A DNA stretch of 48,220 bases from Deltaproteobacteria bacterium (GCA_019307065.1 JAFDKH010000011.1:1-48220), one strand, 5' to 3'. Positions 33,651 to 42,099 are shown, counted from the first letter of the stretch. Notes: generated by a model from the letters alone, not told the origin. Program-made: numbers and translations.

Positions 33651-34253
33651 ATGAAAACGTCACAGGTATCAACAAGTAATTCAGGATTCACCCTGATCGA
33701 GATGATGATCACGGTCGCCATTGTAGGTATCCTGGCTGCGGCCGCCGTGCCGTCCTACGTTGATTACATCCGCTCGGCCAAGGTCTCCGAAGTCCATGAT
33801 AACCTGGACAAATGCTACAAGGGAGTTATCGACTATTTCCACCGCAATCATAAACGCGGTGACGGCTCATCGTTTTCGATGCGCTTACCGCGCCGAATGG
33901 GCAACTATATCTGCCCGGCAGGTGATGGCGGCGGCCGAGGCAGCCTTGCAGATCTGGATGGTGAATCGGAATTCATCGATCCGCGGGTATACGGTCGCCG
34001 GATCGGTACGACTTTCACGGCTATCGGGTTCAAAATAACTTCTGCTACCTATGCCTGTTATCGCTATCATACCAACGCTCCCCGGTTACGACCTCCCCGG
34101 AACAATCAGTTTTTTCGTTGCGAGGCGCATACCGATGTGGATGACGATGACGTGATTGCGACTTTCTTCAAGACCGGCACCTACCGGACTGCCACGACGA
34201 GTTTCCTGACCGGGCATGTCTACAAACTTCCGTCCCCGGCAGGTGATTGGTAG
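33651..34253 (+). CDS. pilA: type IV pilin (prepilin with N-terminal methylation motif)
   Basis: 200-residue prepilin. A short leader ends in Gly12 and is followed by FTLIEMMITVAIVGILA: the prepilin-peptidase site G|F, Glu5 of the mature protein and the hydrophobic helix that packs the fibre. The globular part has several Cys, which could form a disulfide-bonded D-region. ATG 33651 with TGGAGA upstream is preferred; the frame stays open to 33585, but that would overlap the sigma-54 promoter. No pil assembly genes are adjacent, so it could be the major pilin or a pseudopilin. I favour PilA because of the dedicated sigma-54 promoter. Confidence 0.85.
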   Translation: MKTSQVSTSNSGFTLIEMMITVAIVGILAAAAVPSYVDYIRSAKVSEVHDNLDKCYKGVIDYFHRNHKRGDGSSFSMRLPRRMGNYICPAGDGGGRGSLADLDGESEFIDPRVYGRRIGTTFTAIGFKITSATYACYRYHTNAPRLRPPRNNQFFRCEAHTDVDDDDVIATFFKTGTYRTATTSFLTGHVYKLPSPAGDW

Positions 34254-34277
34254 TTACAATCTGAAGTAAGCACTTGG

Positions 34278-35564
34278 TTACGTTTTTTTCAGGCTTTCTT
34301 GTTGAACTTTGATGGCACAGAACTCGCCGCACATCGAGCAGACATCATCATCGCTGGAGGGTAGTTGCGAGCGGCTGGCGCGGGCCGTTTCCGGATCGAT
34401 CGCCAGGTCGTACATGCCTTGCCAATCAAGAGCCTTACGGCAGCGACTCATGGCTTGCTCGCGGGATTTAGCCTTTGGGTTACCCCGAGCCAGGTCGGCT
34501 GCTACCGCTGCAATTTTCGACGCAATGACTCCCTCGCGGACATCGGCTGCCTTGGGTAAACGCAGGTGTTCAGCGGGTGTTACGTAGCACAAGAAGTCGG
34601 CCCCGGCCCAGGCTGCCAGTGCTCCGCCAATCGCCCCGGTGATATGATCGTAACCGGGAGCCACGTCGGTTACCAGCGGTCCCAATACATAAAATGGAGC
34701 GCCGTGGCACAATCTCTTTTGTAAAAGGACGTTGGCCTGGACCTGGTCCATGGGCACGTGTCCGGGGCCTTCGATCATGACTTGCACACCACGCTTTAGG
34801 GCCCTTTGCTGCAACTGCCCGAGAGTTATCAGTTCCTGAATTTGGGCCCGATCGCTGGCGTCTGCGGTTGCGCCGGGACGGAAGCCGTCGCCTAATGAGA
34901 GCGTGGCGTCATACTCATAGGCCAGGTCCAGTAGCCGATCGAAACCTGTATAAAGCGGGTTGTCTTTTTCGTGATAGCGCATCCAGGCGATGGTCAGCGC
35001 CCCGCCGCGCGAAACCACATCCATTATGCGCCCTTCATCTTCCATGCATGCCAGGGCTCGAAGATTTACTCCACAGTGCACTGTAAGAAAATCTACGCCA
35101 CCCTTGAGGTGTTCTTCGATAACTTCAAATATGTCGTCTGGCGACATTTCACAAAAAGAGCTGGCCGAATCCATCGCCCGGGCGACGGCTTCATAAATAG
35201 GGACCGTGCCGATAGGCACTTTCGCCACACTCATGATCTTACGACGAATGGCGGGTAGATCTCCGCCAGTCGAGAGATCCATAATCGTGTCGGCCCCGGC
35301 TTCTATGGCCACCTGGGTTTTATTGATCTCCTCTTCGACGTCAAAGGCGTCCCGAGAAGTGCCCAGGTTTGCGTTAACCTTGACGCGCAGGCCGCGCCCA
35401 ATACCCAAGGGCCGAATATTTGTATGAACTCGGTTGAGCGTAATGACTGCTTGTCCATCGGCAATTCGGCGAGCTAATTCCTCCGGCTCGATTCCTTCGT
35501 CTTGGGCAACTACATTTACTTCGTCGGTGATATTACCTTGGCGGGCAAGCTCTATCTGGGTCAT
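34278..35564 (-). CDS. thiC: ThiC-family phosphomethylpyrimidine synthase (short form)
   Basis: 428-residue radical SAM enzyme of the ThiC superfamily, converting aminoimidazole ribotide to the thiamine pyrimidine. It has the family core (NLGTSRDAFDVEEE, DTIMDLSTGGDLP, HCGVNLRAL, SLGDGFRPGATADASD, MIEGPGHVPMDQV, GPLVTDVAPGYDH). The C-terminal cluster motif is CSMCGEFC (Cys409, 412, 416), CX2CX3C, one residue shorter than the CX2CX4C of E. coli and Bacillus ThiC. This and the missing N-terminal extension mark the short type. Short members also include the anaerobic hydroxybenzimidazole synthase BzaF, so B12 lower-ligand synthesis is an alternative. ATG 35564 with CGGAGA upstream. I saw no TPP riboswitch in the 175-bp leader. 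Confidence 0.88.
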   Translation of the reverse strand: MTQIELARQGNITDEVNVVAQDEGIEPEELARRIADGQAVITLNRVHTNIRPLGIGRGLRVKVNANLGTSRDAFDVEEEINKTQVAIEAGADTIMDLSTGGDLPAIRRKIMSVAKVPIGTVPIYEAVARAMDSASSFCEMSPDDIFEVIEEHLKGGVDFLTVHCGVNLRALACMEDEGRIMDVVSRGGALTIAWMRYHEKDNPLYTGFDRLLDLAYEYDATLSLGDGFRPGATADASDRAQIQELITLGQLQQRALKRGVQVMIEGPGHVPMDQVQANVLLQKRLCHGAPFYVLGPLVTDVAPGYDHITGAIGGALAAWAGADFLCYVTPAEHLRLPKAADVREGVIASKIAAVAADLARGNPKAKSREQAMSRCRKALDWQGMYDLAIDPETARASRSQLPSSDDDVCSMCGEFCAIKVQQESLKKT

Positions 35565-35742
35565 CAAATTCTCCGTTACAATTATCCGATAACATCAACG
35601 AACCACTCAGTTGATAAACCCTTGTCGCCCCGGATGTCAAATATGGGTTATGGATTGTCTCATTGACAGTCTTGGCACTGACAGTTAAAGTACTCGCGCG
35701 ATTTCGACATTCTTTAGTTACTTATGTTTTTGAGGTGAGCTT

Positions 35743-36426
35743 ATGTCTGACTATGCAATTAGCAACTTGCTCCAAAGAGTTTCGATTTTTGCCAATGTTG
35801 ATGATCGGGCAATCGATTCGCTGAGCGATATGATTATCTCGAAAGACTATTCAAAGGGGTCTTTAGTCTTTGGACAGGAGGAGCCCGGTGATGCGCTGTT
35901 CATTATCGCAAAAGGTAGAGTTAAAATTGTTCTATACGGGGAGAGCGGTAAGGAAATCACTCTTTCATTTTTCCGCAAGGGAGATTTTTTCGGCGAAATG
36001 TCTCTGCTCGATGATATGCCGCGCTCTGCCAATGTAGTCACAACCGAGGACTCCACTCTTTTGATTCTCAAACGCGATGATTTCAAGAAGCACCTGGTGG
36101 AAAACCCAACCACGGCAGTCAATGTTCTGGCCGAGTTGAGCAAGCGCCTTAGAAAAGCCGATGAAATCATCGGCAATCTCGCCTTGCTGGATGTATATGG
36201 ACGGGTGGCCAGGGTGCTGATCGATCTCGGAGAAAAAGAAGGTGAAAAGGTCGAAGACGGGATGCTGATTCGCAAGAGACCCACTCAGCAGGACATCGCC
36301 AGTATGGTCAGCACTTCTCGCGAAACAGTTTCAAGGGCACTGAACGAATTCCAGAAGCGAGGTTTGCTTATCATGGACGGCAAGAAGGTGATTTTGAGAC
36401 CTCAGTTTTTTCGTGAAGTAGGCTAG
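35743..36426 (+). CDS. Crp/Fnr-family transcriptional regulator
   Basis: 227 residues: an N-terminal cyclic-nucleotide-binding beta-roll (about 15-125, with FRKGDFFGEMSLLDDMPRSANV, close to the cAMP-pocket pattern FGExxL...RSA), a dimerisation helix, and a winged helix-turn-helix (about 165-215) with recognition helix SRETVSRALNEF. There are no FNR-type Cys near the N-terminus, so cAMP or another nucleotide is the likelier signal than an Fe-S cluster. GAGGTGA lies before ATG 35743. It is divergent from thiC and followed after 26 bp by the MlaF-like ATPase, but nothing shows it controls that gene. Confidence 0.93.
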   Translation: MSDYAISNLLQRVSIFANVDDRAIDSLSDMIISKDYSKGSLVFGQEEPGDALFIIAKGRVKIVLYGESGKEITLSFFRKGDFFGEMSLLDDMPRSANVVTTEDSTLLILKRDDFKKHLVENPTTAVNVLAELSKRLRKADEIIGNLALLDVYGRVARVLIDLGEKEGEKVEDGMLIRKRPTQQDIASMVSTSRETVSRALNEFQKRGLLIMDGKKVILRPQFFREVG

Positions 36427-36452
36427 ACGGCCGGGCCGGCCAATCAATCAAT

Positions 36453-37193
36453 ATGAATGTGATGATCGATATTCAGGACCTGCATAAGTCCTTTGGGGAT
36501 AATCACGTTCTGCGCGGTATGAACCTGCAGGTCATGGAAGGCAAGACTACGGTCATTATCGGGGCTAGTGGTTCGGGGAAAAGCGTCCTGATGAAGCACA
36601 TGATTGGCCTGCTGAGACCGGATTCTGGAAAAGTGATCGTCGATGGTCTGGACACAACCACGCTCTCGGAAAGAGAACTGTCCAAAATCCGCGAGAAATT
36701 CGGCATGGTCTTTCAGGGAGCTGCGTTATTTGATTCGATGTCGGTCGGCGATAATGTCGCTTTTCCACTCCGCGAGCACAGGCATTTGCGGGAAAAGGAA
36801 ATTCAAGAAATTGTGGCCGAGAAACTGGCCCTGTTCGATCTTATTGGGGTCGAACGAATTTTCCCGGCAGAGTTGTCCGGAGGCATGCGTAAACGAGTTG
36901 GCCTGGCACGGGCGGTCGTGCTGGAGCCCAGGATTATCCTGTTCGATGAGCCGACTACCGGCTTGGATCCGATTACCACAGAAAGTGTCGACGACCTGAT
37001 AGTGAGTGCCAAGCAGCGCCTGGGGGTCACCTCGGTTGTTATCTCACACGATATTGCTTCATCATTAAGGGTCGGTGATCACGTGGCCATGATTCACGAA
37101 GGTGTCATTGTAGATCAGGGCACCCCGAATGATTTACGCAATAGCCAGCATCCCTACGTTCAACGTTTCCTTTCCACCTGGTTCGCCAAGTAA
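36453..37193 (+). CDS. mlaF: MlaF-like ABC transporter ATPase
   Basis: 246-residue ABC ATPase of the Mla/MCE lipid-transport type. Walker A GASGSGKS near 36-43, Q-loop VFQGAALFDSMSV, signature LSGGMRKRVGLARA, Walker B RIILFDEPTTGLDP, and switch His in VISHD. The FQGAALFDSM Q-loop and GGMRKRV signature are typical of MlaF/Mkl ATPases powering phospholipid transport between membranes. No clear ribosome site precedes 36453; an ATG at 36462 is an alternative. The MCE-domain partner follows after 89 bp; the expected MlaE permease gene is not between them. Confidence 0.92.
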   Translation: MNVMIDIQDLHKSFGDNHVLRGMNLQVMEGKTTVIIGASGSGKSVLMKHMIGLLRPDSGKVIVDGLDTTTLSERELSKIREKFGMVFQGAALFDSMSVGDNVAFPLREHRHLREKEIQEIVAEKLALFDLIGVERIFPAELSGGMRKRVGLARAVVLEPRIILFDEPTTGLDPITTESVDDLIVSAKQRLGVTSVVISHDIASSLRVGDHVAMIHEGVIVDQGTPNDLRNSQHPYVQRFLSTWFAK

Positions 37194-37282
37194 ATGGTTG
37201 AGCGTGCGAACATCTGCAAAATAAAAAAATTGATGAAGGCCTGCGGCCGTAGTAGTGTCTACTCTTCACACGGGTTTTTCGA

Positions 37283-38809
37283 ATGAAGAAGATTCTTACA
37301 CCTTTGAAGGTCGGCATTCTAGCGGTGGTTACAATCACCGGAACTATTTTTGCGTTGCGTTCTGTCGATCAGAGTATTCTGGGAGGCGGGGATACCTACC
37401 GGGTCTATGCCATCCTGGAAAACGTTTTGGGTGTAGCTGAGCGGTCCCGGGTCGTTATGGCCGGTATAGAGATTGGTTACATCGAGAGTATCGAGTTGGA
37501 AGGTGCCAAAGCCAGGCTAAACTTGCGTATTCGCGAAGATGTTCCTCTCTACAAAGATGCGACCCTGGCAAAAATATCCGAATCACTCCTGGGCGACAAA
37601 TTGATTGATATAAGCCCTGGAAACGACGTCGAAAATCCGCTGAGGGACGGTGGGCAAATCCTCAATATCTATGAAGAAAAAGACTTCTCCGAGTTGTTTC
37701 GGAAACTCGACTTGATTACCGGAGATATCCGGGCTGTTACTCATTCTCTGAGAGATACGATCGGCAAATTCGACCAGGACGACTCCCTGGGCGGGGTCAT
37801 GCGGCGGATGATTGAGATATCTGATAACGTCGCCAAGCTGACTCGCGATGTCAATGGTGTCTTCGAGCGCGGAAGCAGAAAAGTAGAGCAAATTCTGGAT
37901 GATGTAGCCGGAGTTACCGCAGGAACTCGCGGAAGATATGCCGAAATTTTGGATAATATCAAAGAAGTCTCGGCCGATATGAAGGTATTAGTTGGCAATC
38001 TGAACGATATCGTTGGGCGTGGCGAAAATGACTGGAAAGAAAGCGTTTCGGGCGTCAAGGATACTCTCGAAAAGGCCAGCCGCACTCTCGACAATCTTGA
38101 CAGTATAACTTCGAAGATCGATCGGGGCGAGGGCACTCTGGGGCGCCTGGTCAACGATGACAAGATGATCTCGACTGCCGAGGGCGTGCTCGAGGATGCC
38201 GCCAGTTTCACCCGCCCCCTGGCTCGCCTCAAGATCGGGATCGACCTGAGAAGTGAATATCACGTCAGGTCAAATGCGGCTAAGAACTACTTGGCGCTGA
38301 AATTGATGCCCAAATCTGATAAATATTACATGATTGAGCTGATCGATGATCCGCGCGGTGAAGTAAGCGTTGTTGAAGAGTGCCAAGACCCGGATGTCAA
38401 CCCCGACAACTGCCTGCCTGAGAATCGAACCAAGAAAATCACGGTCACCGACGATTTCAAGTGGTCGGTCCAATTCGCAAAACGCTATTATTTTGTAGGA
38501 CTTAGGTTCGGAATCATCGAAGGTACCGGCGGACTGGGTTTCAATCTGTTCTTTTTCGACGATGACCTGGAGTTCAAAGTCGACCTTTTTCAGTTCGGCA
38601 AGAACGAATTCGGAATCTCGGCCTTACCTAGGCTCAAGGCCATGGTTATGTATCGGCCTACCTGGCTTACCGACCATGTCTATCTCGCCGCCGGGGGCGA
38701 TGACTTCCTAAATAGCGAAGTTTTCGACTATTTTTTCGGAGCCGGAATTCATTTCACCGACGACGACCTGAAGGCAATTTTTACAGCTGTCGGAACCCCA
38801 AGCCTTTAG
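37283..38809 (+). CDS. MlaD/MCE-domain protein
   Basis: 508 residues. An N-terminal TM anchor (KVGILAVVTITGTIFAL, about 9-25) is followed by an MCE domain (~38-115: YRVYAILENVLGVAERSRVVMAGIEIGYIESIEL, LGDKLIDISPG). A long helical region (~130-310) follows with repeats such as DITGDIRAVTHSL, NVAKLTRDVN and NIKEVSADMKVLVGNL, which in MCE proteins forms a periplasm-spanning helical barrel or needle. The C-terminal ~190 residues are beta-rich (KNYLALKLMPKSDKYYMIELID...), barrel-like. It forms a lipid-transport pair with the ATPase upstream. The permease and outer-membrane partners must be encoded elsewhere. Confidence 0.9.
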   Translation: MKKILTPLKVGILAVVTITGTIFALRSVDQSILGGGDTYRVYAILENVLGVAERSRVVMAGIEIGYIESIELEGAKARLNLRIREDVPLYKDATLAKISESLLGDKLIDISPGNDVENPLRDGGQILNIYEEKDFSELFRKLDLITGDIRAVTHSLRDTIGKFDQDDSLGGVMRRMIEISDNVAKLTRDVNGVFERGSRKVEQILDDVAGVTAGTRGRYAEILDNIKEVSADMKVLVGNLNDIVGRGENDWKESVSGVKDTLEKASRTLDNLDSITSKIDRGEGTLGRLVNDDKMISTAEGVLEDAASFTRPLARLKIGIDLRSEYHVRSNAAKNYLALKLMPKSDKYYMIELIDDPRGEVSVVEECQDPDVNPDNCLPENRTKKITVTDDFKWSVQFAKRYYFVGLRFGIIEGTGGLGFNLFFFDDDLEFKVDLFQFGKNEFGISALPRLKAMVMYRPTWLTDHVYLAAGGDDFLNSEVFDYFFGAGIHFTDDDLKAIFTAVGTPSL

Positions 38810-38826
38810 CATAGTTCAGGTTTTCC

Positions 38827-38855
38827 TTGACAACCTGTTGACACAGCGATAGTTT
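38827..38855 (+). promoter_or_regulatory. possible sigma-70 promoter of the ffh operon
   Basis: TTGACA (38827-38832) with TAGTTT 17 bp downstream (38850-38855, 3/6). A second TTGACA at 38838-38843 offers an alternative with poorer spacing. The location, 120 bp before ffh and upstream of the palindromic repeat, is suitable. Confidence 0.3.
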
Positions 38856-38868
38856 CACCTGCTTTTAT

Positions 38869-38931
38869 CCACCTTCGCCAAGGCTATGGTGGATGTGGCA
38901 GATAACCCGCCGTAGCTTTAGCGAAGGCGGG
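38869..38931. repeat. palindromic repeat pair (MITE/REP-like)
   Basis: Two near-palindromic units face each other: 38869-38892 begins CCACCTTCGCCAAGG and ends CTATGGTGG; 38906-38931 begins CCCGCCGTAGC and ends GCGAAGGCGGG. CCTTCGCCAAGGCTATGG and the reverse complement of the second unit (CCTTCGCTAAAGCTACGG) agree at 15 of 18 positions, so the pair folds into a long hairpin over a 13-nt spacer. The motif resembles dispersed CCGCCTTCGC-type palindromes known in some environmental genomes. It lies in the ffh leader and may affect its expression. Confidence 0.7.
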
Positions 38932-38975
38932 ACAGTGAAAAGATCGGCCCAGTTTCGCTAGCCGAAAGGTAATTG

Positions 38976-40316
38976 ATGTTCGACAACCTGTCAGAAAAAT
39001 TTAGCGCAACTTTCAAGCGCCTGAAAGGACACGGAAAACTTTCCGAGTCAAACATCAAGGATGCCTTGCGCGAAGTCAGGTTGTCTCTGCTTGAAGCAGA
39101 TGTAAACTTTCGAGTCGTTAAAGATTTTATCTCGGCGATCAAGAAAAGGGCGTTGGGCAAGGAGGTTATGGCCAGCCTGACGCCGGGGCAGCACTTCATC
39201 AAAATCGTTTCCGATGAACTGACGGCCCTGATGGGTGGGGAAGCATCCGATTTGGATCTAGCCGGTCGTCCGCCCGTCGTGGTTATGCTGGCTGGTCTGC
39301 AGGGTTCTGGAAAAACCACTACTGTCGGTAAACTCGCGCTCAGGTTGAAATCCCAGGGTCGCCGGCCGTATTTGGTTCCGGCCGACGTCTATCGGCCGGC
39401 CGCGATCGAGCAGTTGACTAAACTTGCCTCCGACATAGATATGCCGGTCCATCCCTCGACGACTGATGACAACCCTGTGGATATTTGCAACCAGGCAGTA
39501 GAACTTGCCGAGCGGGGTGGCTACGACACGGTTTTGCTTGATACAGCCGGTCGTTTACACATCGACGAAGAGTTGATGGAGGAATTGCGGGTCATCAAGC
39601 GCGAAGTTGGACCGCGCCAGATTTTATTCGTGGCCGATTCAATGACCGGCCAGGATGCTGTTAACGTGGCCGAGAAGTTCGATGAAGATCTTGGCATTGA
39701 TGGAATTGTCCTGACCAAGCTAGACGGTGATGCCCGGGGTGGAGCGGCCCTATCGATTAAGGCTGTTTGCGGCAAGCCGATTTTGTTCGTAGGAACGGGC
39801 GAGAAGCTTACTGATCTGGACATCTTTCATCCTGATCGCATGGCTTCCAGAATTCTGGGTATGGGGGATATTCTCAGTCTGGTCGAACAGGCCCAAGATG
39901 CCTATGACCAGAAAAAGGCAGCCGAACTGCAGCGTAAGTTCCGCAAGAATGAATTCACCGTCAATGACTTTCGTGAACACCTGATGCAACTTCGCAAGAT
40001 GGGCCCGATTTCAGACGTGATGGAGAAGATTCCCGGGATGAGCGGCATGATGAAAAAAATGCAGGGTGGGGCACCCCCCGAGGAGGAGCTTAAACGAATT
40101 GAGGCGATCATCGGCTCGATGACCAATGAAGAACGAATCAATCACGCTATCCTGAATGGCAGTCGCCGAAAACGAATCGCCAGGGGTAGCGGTACTTCAG
40201 TGCAGGAAGTAAACCAGTTTGTCAAACAGTACCTCGAGATGAAGAAAATGATGAAGAAAATAAACCGTTTTGGAATGAAGTCTTTGATGCGCGGCCTGAT
40301 GGGTGGTCGCCTGTAA
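38976..40316 (+). CDS. ffh: signal recognition particle protein Ffh
   Basis: 446-residue SRP54-type GTPase delivering signal-peptide nascent chains to FtsY at the membrane. N domain (1-~85); G domain with GLQGSGKTTT (G1), DTAGR (G3) and TKLDG (G4); C-terminal Met-rich M domain with RKMGPISDVMEKIPGM and the RNA-binding RIARGSGTSVQEVNQF. ATG 38976 with AAAGGT upstream; an overlapping TTG at 38973 adds nothing. It heads the conserved ffh-rpsP-khpA-rimM-trmD-rplS operon, 16 bp before rpsP. Confidence 0.98.
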   Translation: MFDNLSEKFSATFKRLKGHGKLSESNIKDALREVRLSLLEADVNFRVVKDFISAIKKRALGKEVMASLTPGQHFIKIVSDELTALMGGEASDLDLAGRPPVVVMLAGLQGSGKTTTVGKLALRLKSQGRRPYLVPADVYRPAAIEQLTKLASDIDMPVHPSTTDDNPVDICNQAVELAERGGYDTVLLDTAGRLHIDEELMEELRVIKREVGPRQILFVADSMTGQDAVNVAEKFDEDLGIDGIVLTKLDGDARGGAALSIKAVCGKPILFVGTGEKLTDLDIFHPDRMASRILGMGDILSLVEQAQDAYDQKKAAELQRKFRKNEFTVNDFREHLMQLRKMGPISDVMEKIPGMSGMMKKMQGGAPPEEELKRIEAIIGSMTNEERINHAILNGSRRKRIARGSGTSVQEVNQFVKQYLEMKKMMKKINRFGMKSLMRGLMGGRL

Positions 40317-40331
40317 CCAAGGAAGGTAGTT

Positions 40332-40604
40332 ATGTCAGTAGCAATCAGATTAAGAATGGCAGGAACAAAGAACAAACCGTTTTTTCACGTAGTCGCAACG
40401 CACAAGCGCAATGCTCGAAACGGCAAGTTTCTCGAGAAGCTGGGACATTACGATCCGGTCGTTAACCCTCCTGTTTTTTCGATCAATAAGGAGCGGTTCG
40501 ATTATTGGCTAAGCGTAGGAGCCCAGGCCAGCCCGACCGTGTCTCAGTTAGTTGCCAAAACAAAGGCAGAGGATGGCGAGAGCCGTACAGATGCAACCAC
40601 GTGA
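40332..40604 (+). CDS. rpsP: 30S ribosomal protein S16
   Basis: 90-residue S16. It starts SVAIRLRMAGTKNKPFFHVV and continues GKFLEKLGHYDPVVNP and ERFDYWLSVGAQASPTV, all diagnostic. AAGGAAGG precedes ATG 40332. The last 14 bases overlap the start of khpA, so the two are translationally coupled. Confidence 0.97.
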   Translation: MSVAIRLRMAGTKNKPFFHVVATHKRNARNGKFLEKLGHYDPVVNPPVFSINKERFDYWLSVGAQASPTVSQLVAKTKAEDGESRTDATT

Positions 40605-40827
40605 GCTATTGAGCTTTATTGTTTGCTCCCTGGTCCGCAAGCCCGAGGCTGTCGAGGTCAAGGAAGCTTCGGACGAGCGCAACAGGGTAATCAAGCTCAA
40701 GGTTGATGAATCGGATTTGGGCAGGGTGATTGGCAAAGAAGGTCGCACCGCCAAGGCCTTGCGCACTGTGCTTGCCGTAGCGACTGCTCAAGATGAGCAG
40801 AAGGCTAAACTGGATATCGTTGACTAG
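40591..40827 (+). CDS. khpA: KH-domain RNA-binding protein KhpA (YlqC family)
   Basis: 78-residue single KH domain, a small RNA-binding protein that pairs with KhpB in many bacteria. The KH core is IKLKVDESDLGRVIGKEGRTAKALR, with the GxxG loop in IGKEGR. I start at ATG 40591 because family members begin close to ELLSFIVCSLVRKPEAVEV; the frame is open further back inside rpsP. It is in its usual place between rpsP and rimM. Confidence 0.93.
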   Translation: MQPRELLSFIVCSLVRKPEAVEVKEASDERNRVIKLKVDESDLGRVIGKEGRTAKALRTVLAVATAQDEQKAKLDIVD

Positions 40828-41347
40828 GCGCGAACTTGTCTTTGTTGGAAAGATTACTCGCACTCACGGAGTCCGAGGTGAGTTGAAGGTGCGCGAGGGA
40901 CTAGGTTGTTCCGGAGCCTGGAAGAATGCGAAAGAGGTATACCTCGGAAGTGAATCCGAGGATGCCAGCATGTATCAGGTAGCCCAGGTGCGTGGTGGCG
41001 GCAAGTTTGTGATTCTCGGTCTTGTAGGAGTTACAAGTATTGAGCAAGCGCAGCAATTGAAAGGCCAAAGTCTGTTTGTGTCTCTAAGTCTGCTGCCCGA
41101 GCTTAAAGAAGACGAATTTTATGCCGGCGATTTAATAGGAATGAGGGTCGAGGATACGTCGGGTCGGCAACTGGGTGTCCTCGAAGAGATCTTTGACAAC
41201 GGTGCACATGAAGTTTACGTGGCAAAGAAAGGCTCGGCAGAAGTACTGATACCCGTAGTCGATGGTGTTGTGGTTTCAGTTGATCGAACTGCTGGTTTGT
41301 TGGTGGTCGAACTACCAGATGGGCTTTTGGGAGTTTACACAAATTGA
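40820..41347 (+). CDS. rimM: ribosome maturation factor RimM
   Basis: About 175 residues. RimM binds S19 and assists maturation of the 30S head. The N-terminal domain starts ELVFVGKITRTHGVRGELKV, and the C-terminal PRC-barrel has DEFYAGDLIGMRVED and AHEVYVAKKGSAEVLIPVVDGVV. The start is uncertain: TTG 40820 overlaps the khpA stop and fits the family N-terminus, while an in-frame ATG at 40793 adds nine residues and lies inside khpA. Neither has a strong ribosome site, suggesting coupled translation. Confidence 0.95.
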   Translation: MTRRELVFVGKITRTHGVRGELKVREGLGCSGAWKNAKEVYLGSESEDASMYQVAQVRGGGKFVILGLVGVTSIEQAQQLKGQSLFVSLSLLPELKEDEFYAGDLIGMRVEDTSGRQLGVLEEIFDNGAHEVYVAKKGSAEVLIPVVDGVVVSVDRTAGLLVVELPDGLLGVYTN

Positions 41348-41376
41348 AACAGGCCGATCACTCAGCATCCGGCGGT

Positions 41377-42099
41377 ATGCTCTGGACAGTGCTTAGCCTG
41401 TTTCCAGAGATGTTCGATTCGGTTCTAGGTGCCAGTTTATTCGGCAAAGCCAGAGACAAAGGTTTGGTCGAAGTCGAGTTGATTAATTTCCGGGACTTTG
41501 CTTTGGGGCGGCATAAGGTTGTCGATGACGCGCCCTTCGGCGGAGGAACAGGAATGCTGCTCAAGGCCGAACCGCTTGCCCTTGCCCTGGATAATGTTCG
41601 CGCAAGCGATTCTGATGTTTGGGTGGTTTTACTGAGTCCCCAAGGGTATCTTCTGGATCAGCAACGCATCAGGCGCTTGAGCGGTCATAAACATGTTGCC
41701 CTGGTGTGTGGACGCTATGAGGGTGTTGATCATCGCGTTTGTTCAATGGTGGACGAGGAAATCAGCATAGGAGACTATGTTTTATCGGGCGGCGAAGCAG
41801 CTGCTTGGGTCGTAATGGATGCGGTATCCCGGTTGTTGCCCGGGGTGGTCGGAACACAAGAATCGGTAGTCAAGGAGTCGTTTTGCAGTGATAATTTACT
41901 CGAACATCCGCAGTATACTCGGCCCCGGGTTTTTAGAGGTCAGCAGGTTCCCGAGGTTTTACTGTCGGGGAATCATGCGGTCATTGAGCACTGGGCGCGG
42001 CGTCAGTCGATTTTACGAACTGCCCGGCGACGGCCTGATTTGTTAGAGCAAGCAGAATTAACAAAAGAAGAGAGTGACTGGTTGGCAGAGCAAGAATGA
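41377..42099 (+). CDS. trmD: tRNA (guanine-N1-)-methyltransferase TrmD
   Basis: 240-residue SPOUT-class enzyme making m1G37 in tRNAs reading CNN, thereby preventing frameshifts. N-terminal LFPEMFDSVLGASLFGKA, AM-binding FGGGTGMLLKAEP, and the trefoil knot VCGRYEGVDHRV...EISIGDYVLSGGEAAAWVV. Family members begin a few residues before LFPEMF, favouring ATG 41377. A TTG at 41344, overlapping the rimM stop with GGGAG upstream, would add 11 residues. Confidence 0.97.
   Translation: MLWTVLSLFPEMFDSVLGASLFGKARDKGLVEVELINFRDFALGRHKVVDDAPFGGGTGMLLKAEPLALALDNVRASDSDVWVVLLSPQGYLLDQQRIRRLSGHKHVALVCGRYEGVDHRVCSMVDEEISIGDYVLSGGEAAAWVVMDAVSRLLPGVVGTQESVVKESFCSDNLLEHPQYTRPRVFRGQQVPEVLLSGNHAVIEHWARRQSILRTARRRPDLLEQAELTKEESDWLAEQE

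Noticed and set aside
34281..34290. T-run after the pilin gene as a terminator
   Set aside because: The T-run is the complement of Lys codons ending thiC, and the adjacent stem is only 4 bp.
35565..35742. TPP riboswitch upstream of thiC
   Set aside because: I looked for the CTGAGA and conserved pyrimidine-sensor motifs on the minus strand and found none.
38869..38931. 4.5S SRP RNA just upstream of ffh
   Set aside because: The hairpin lacks the conserved SRP Alu/helix-8 loop motif (GGAA-type tetraloop and AGCA/CAGG internal loop) and instead looks like paired palindromic repeats.
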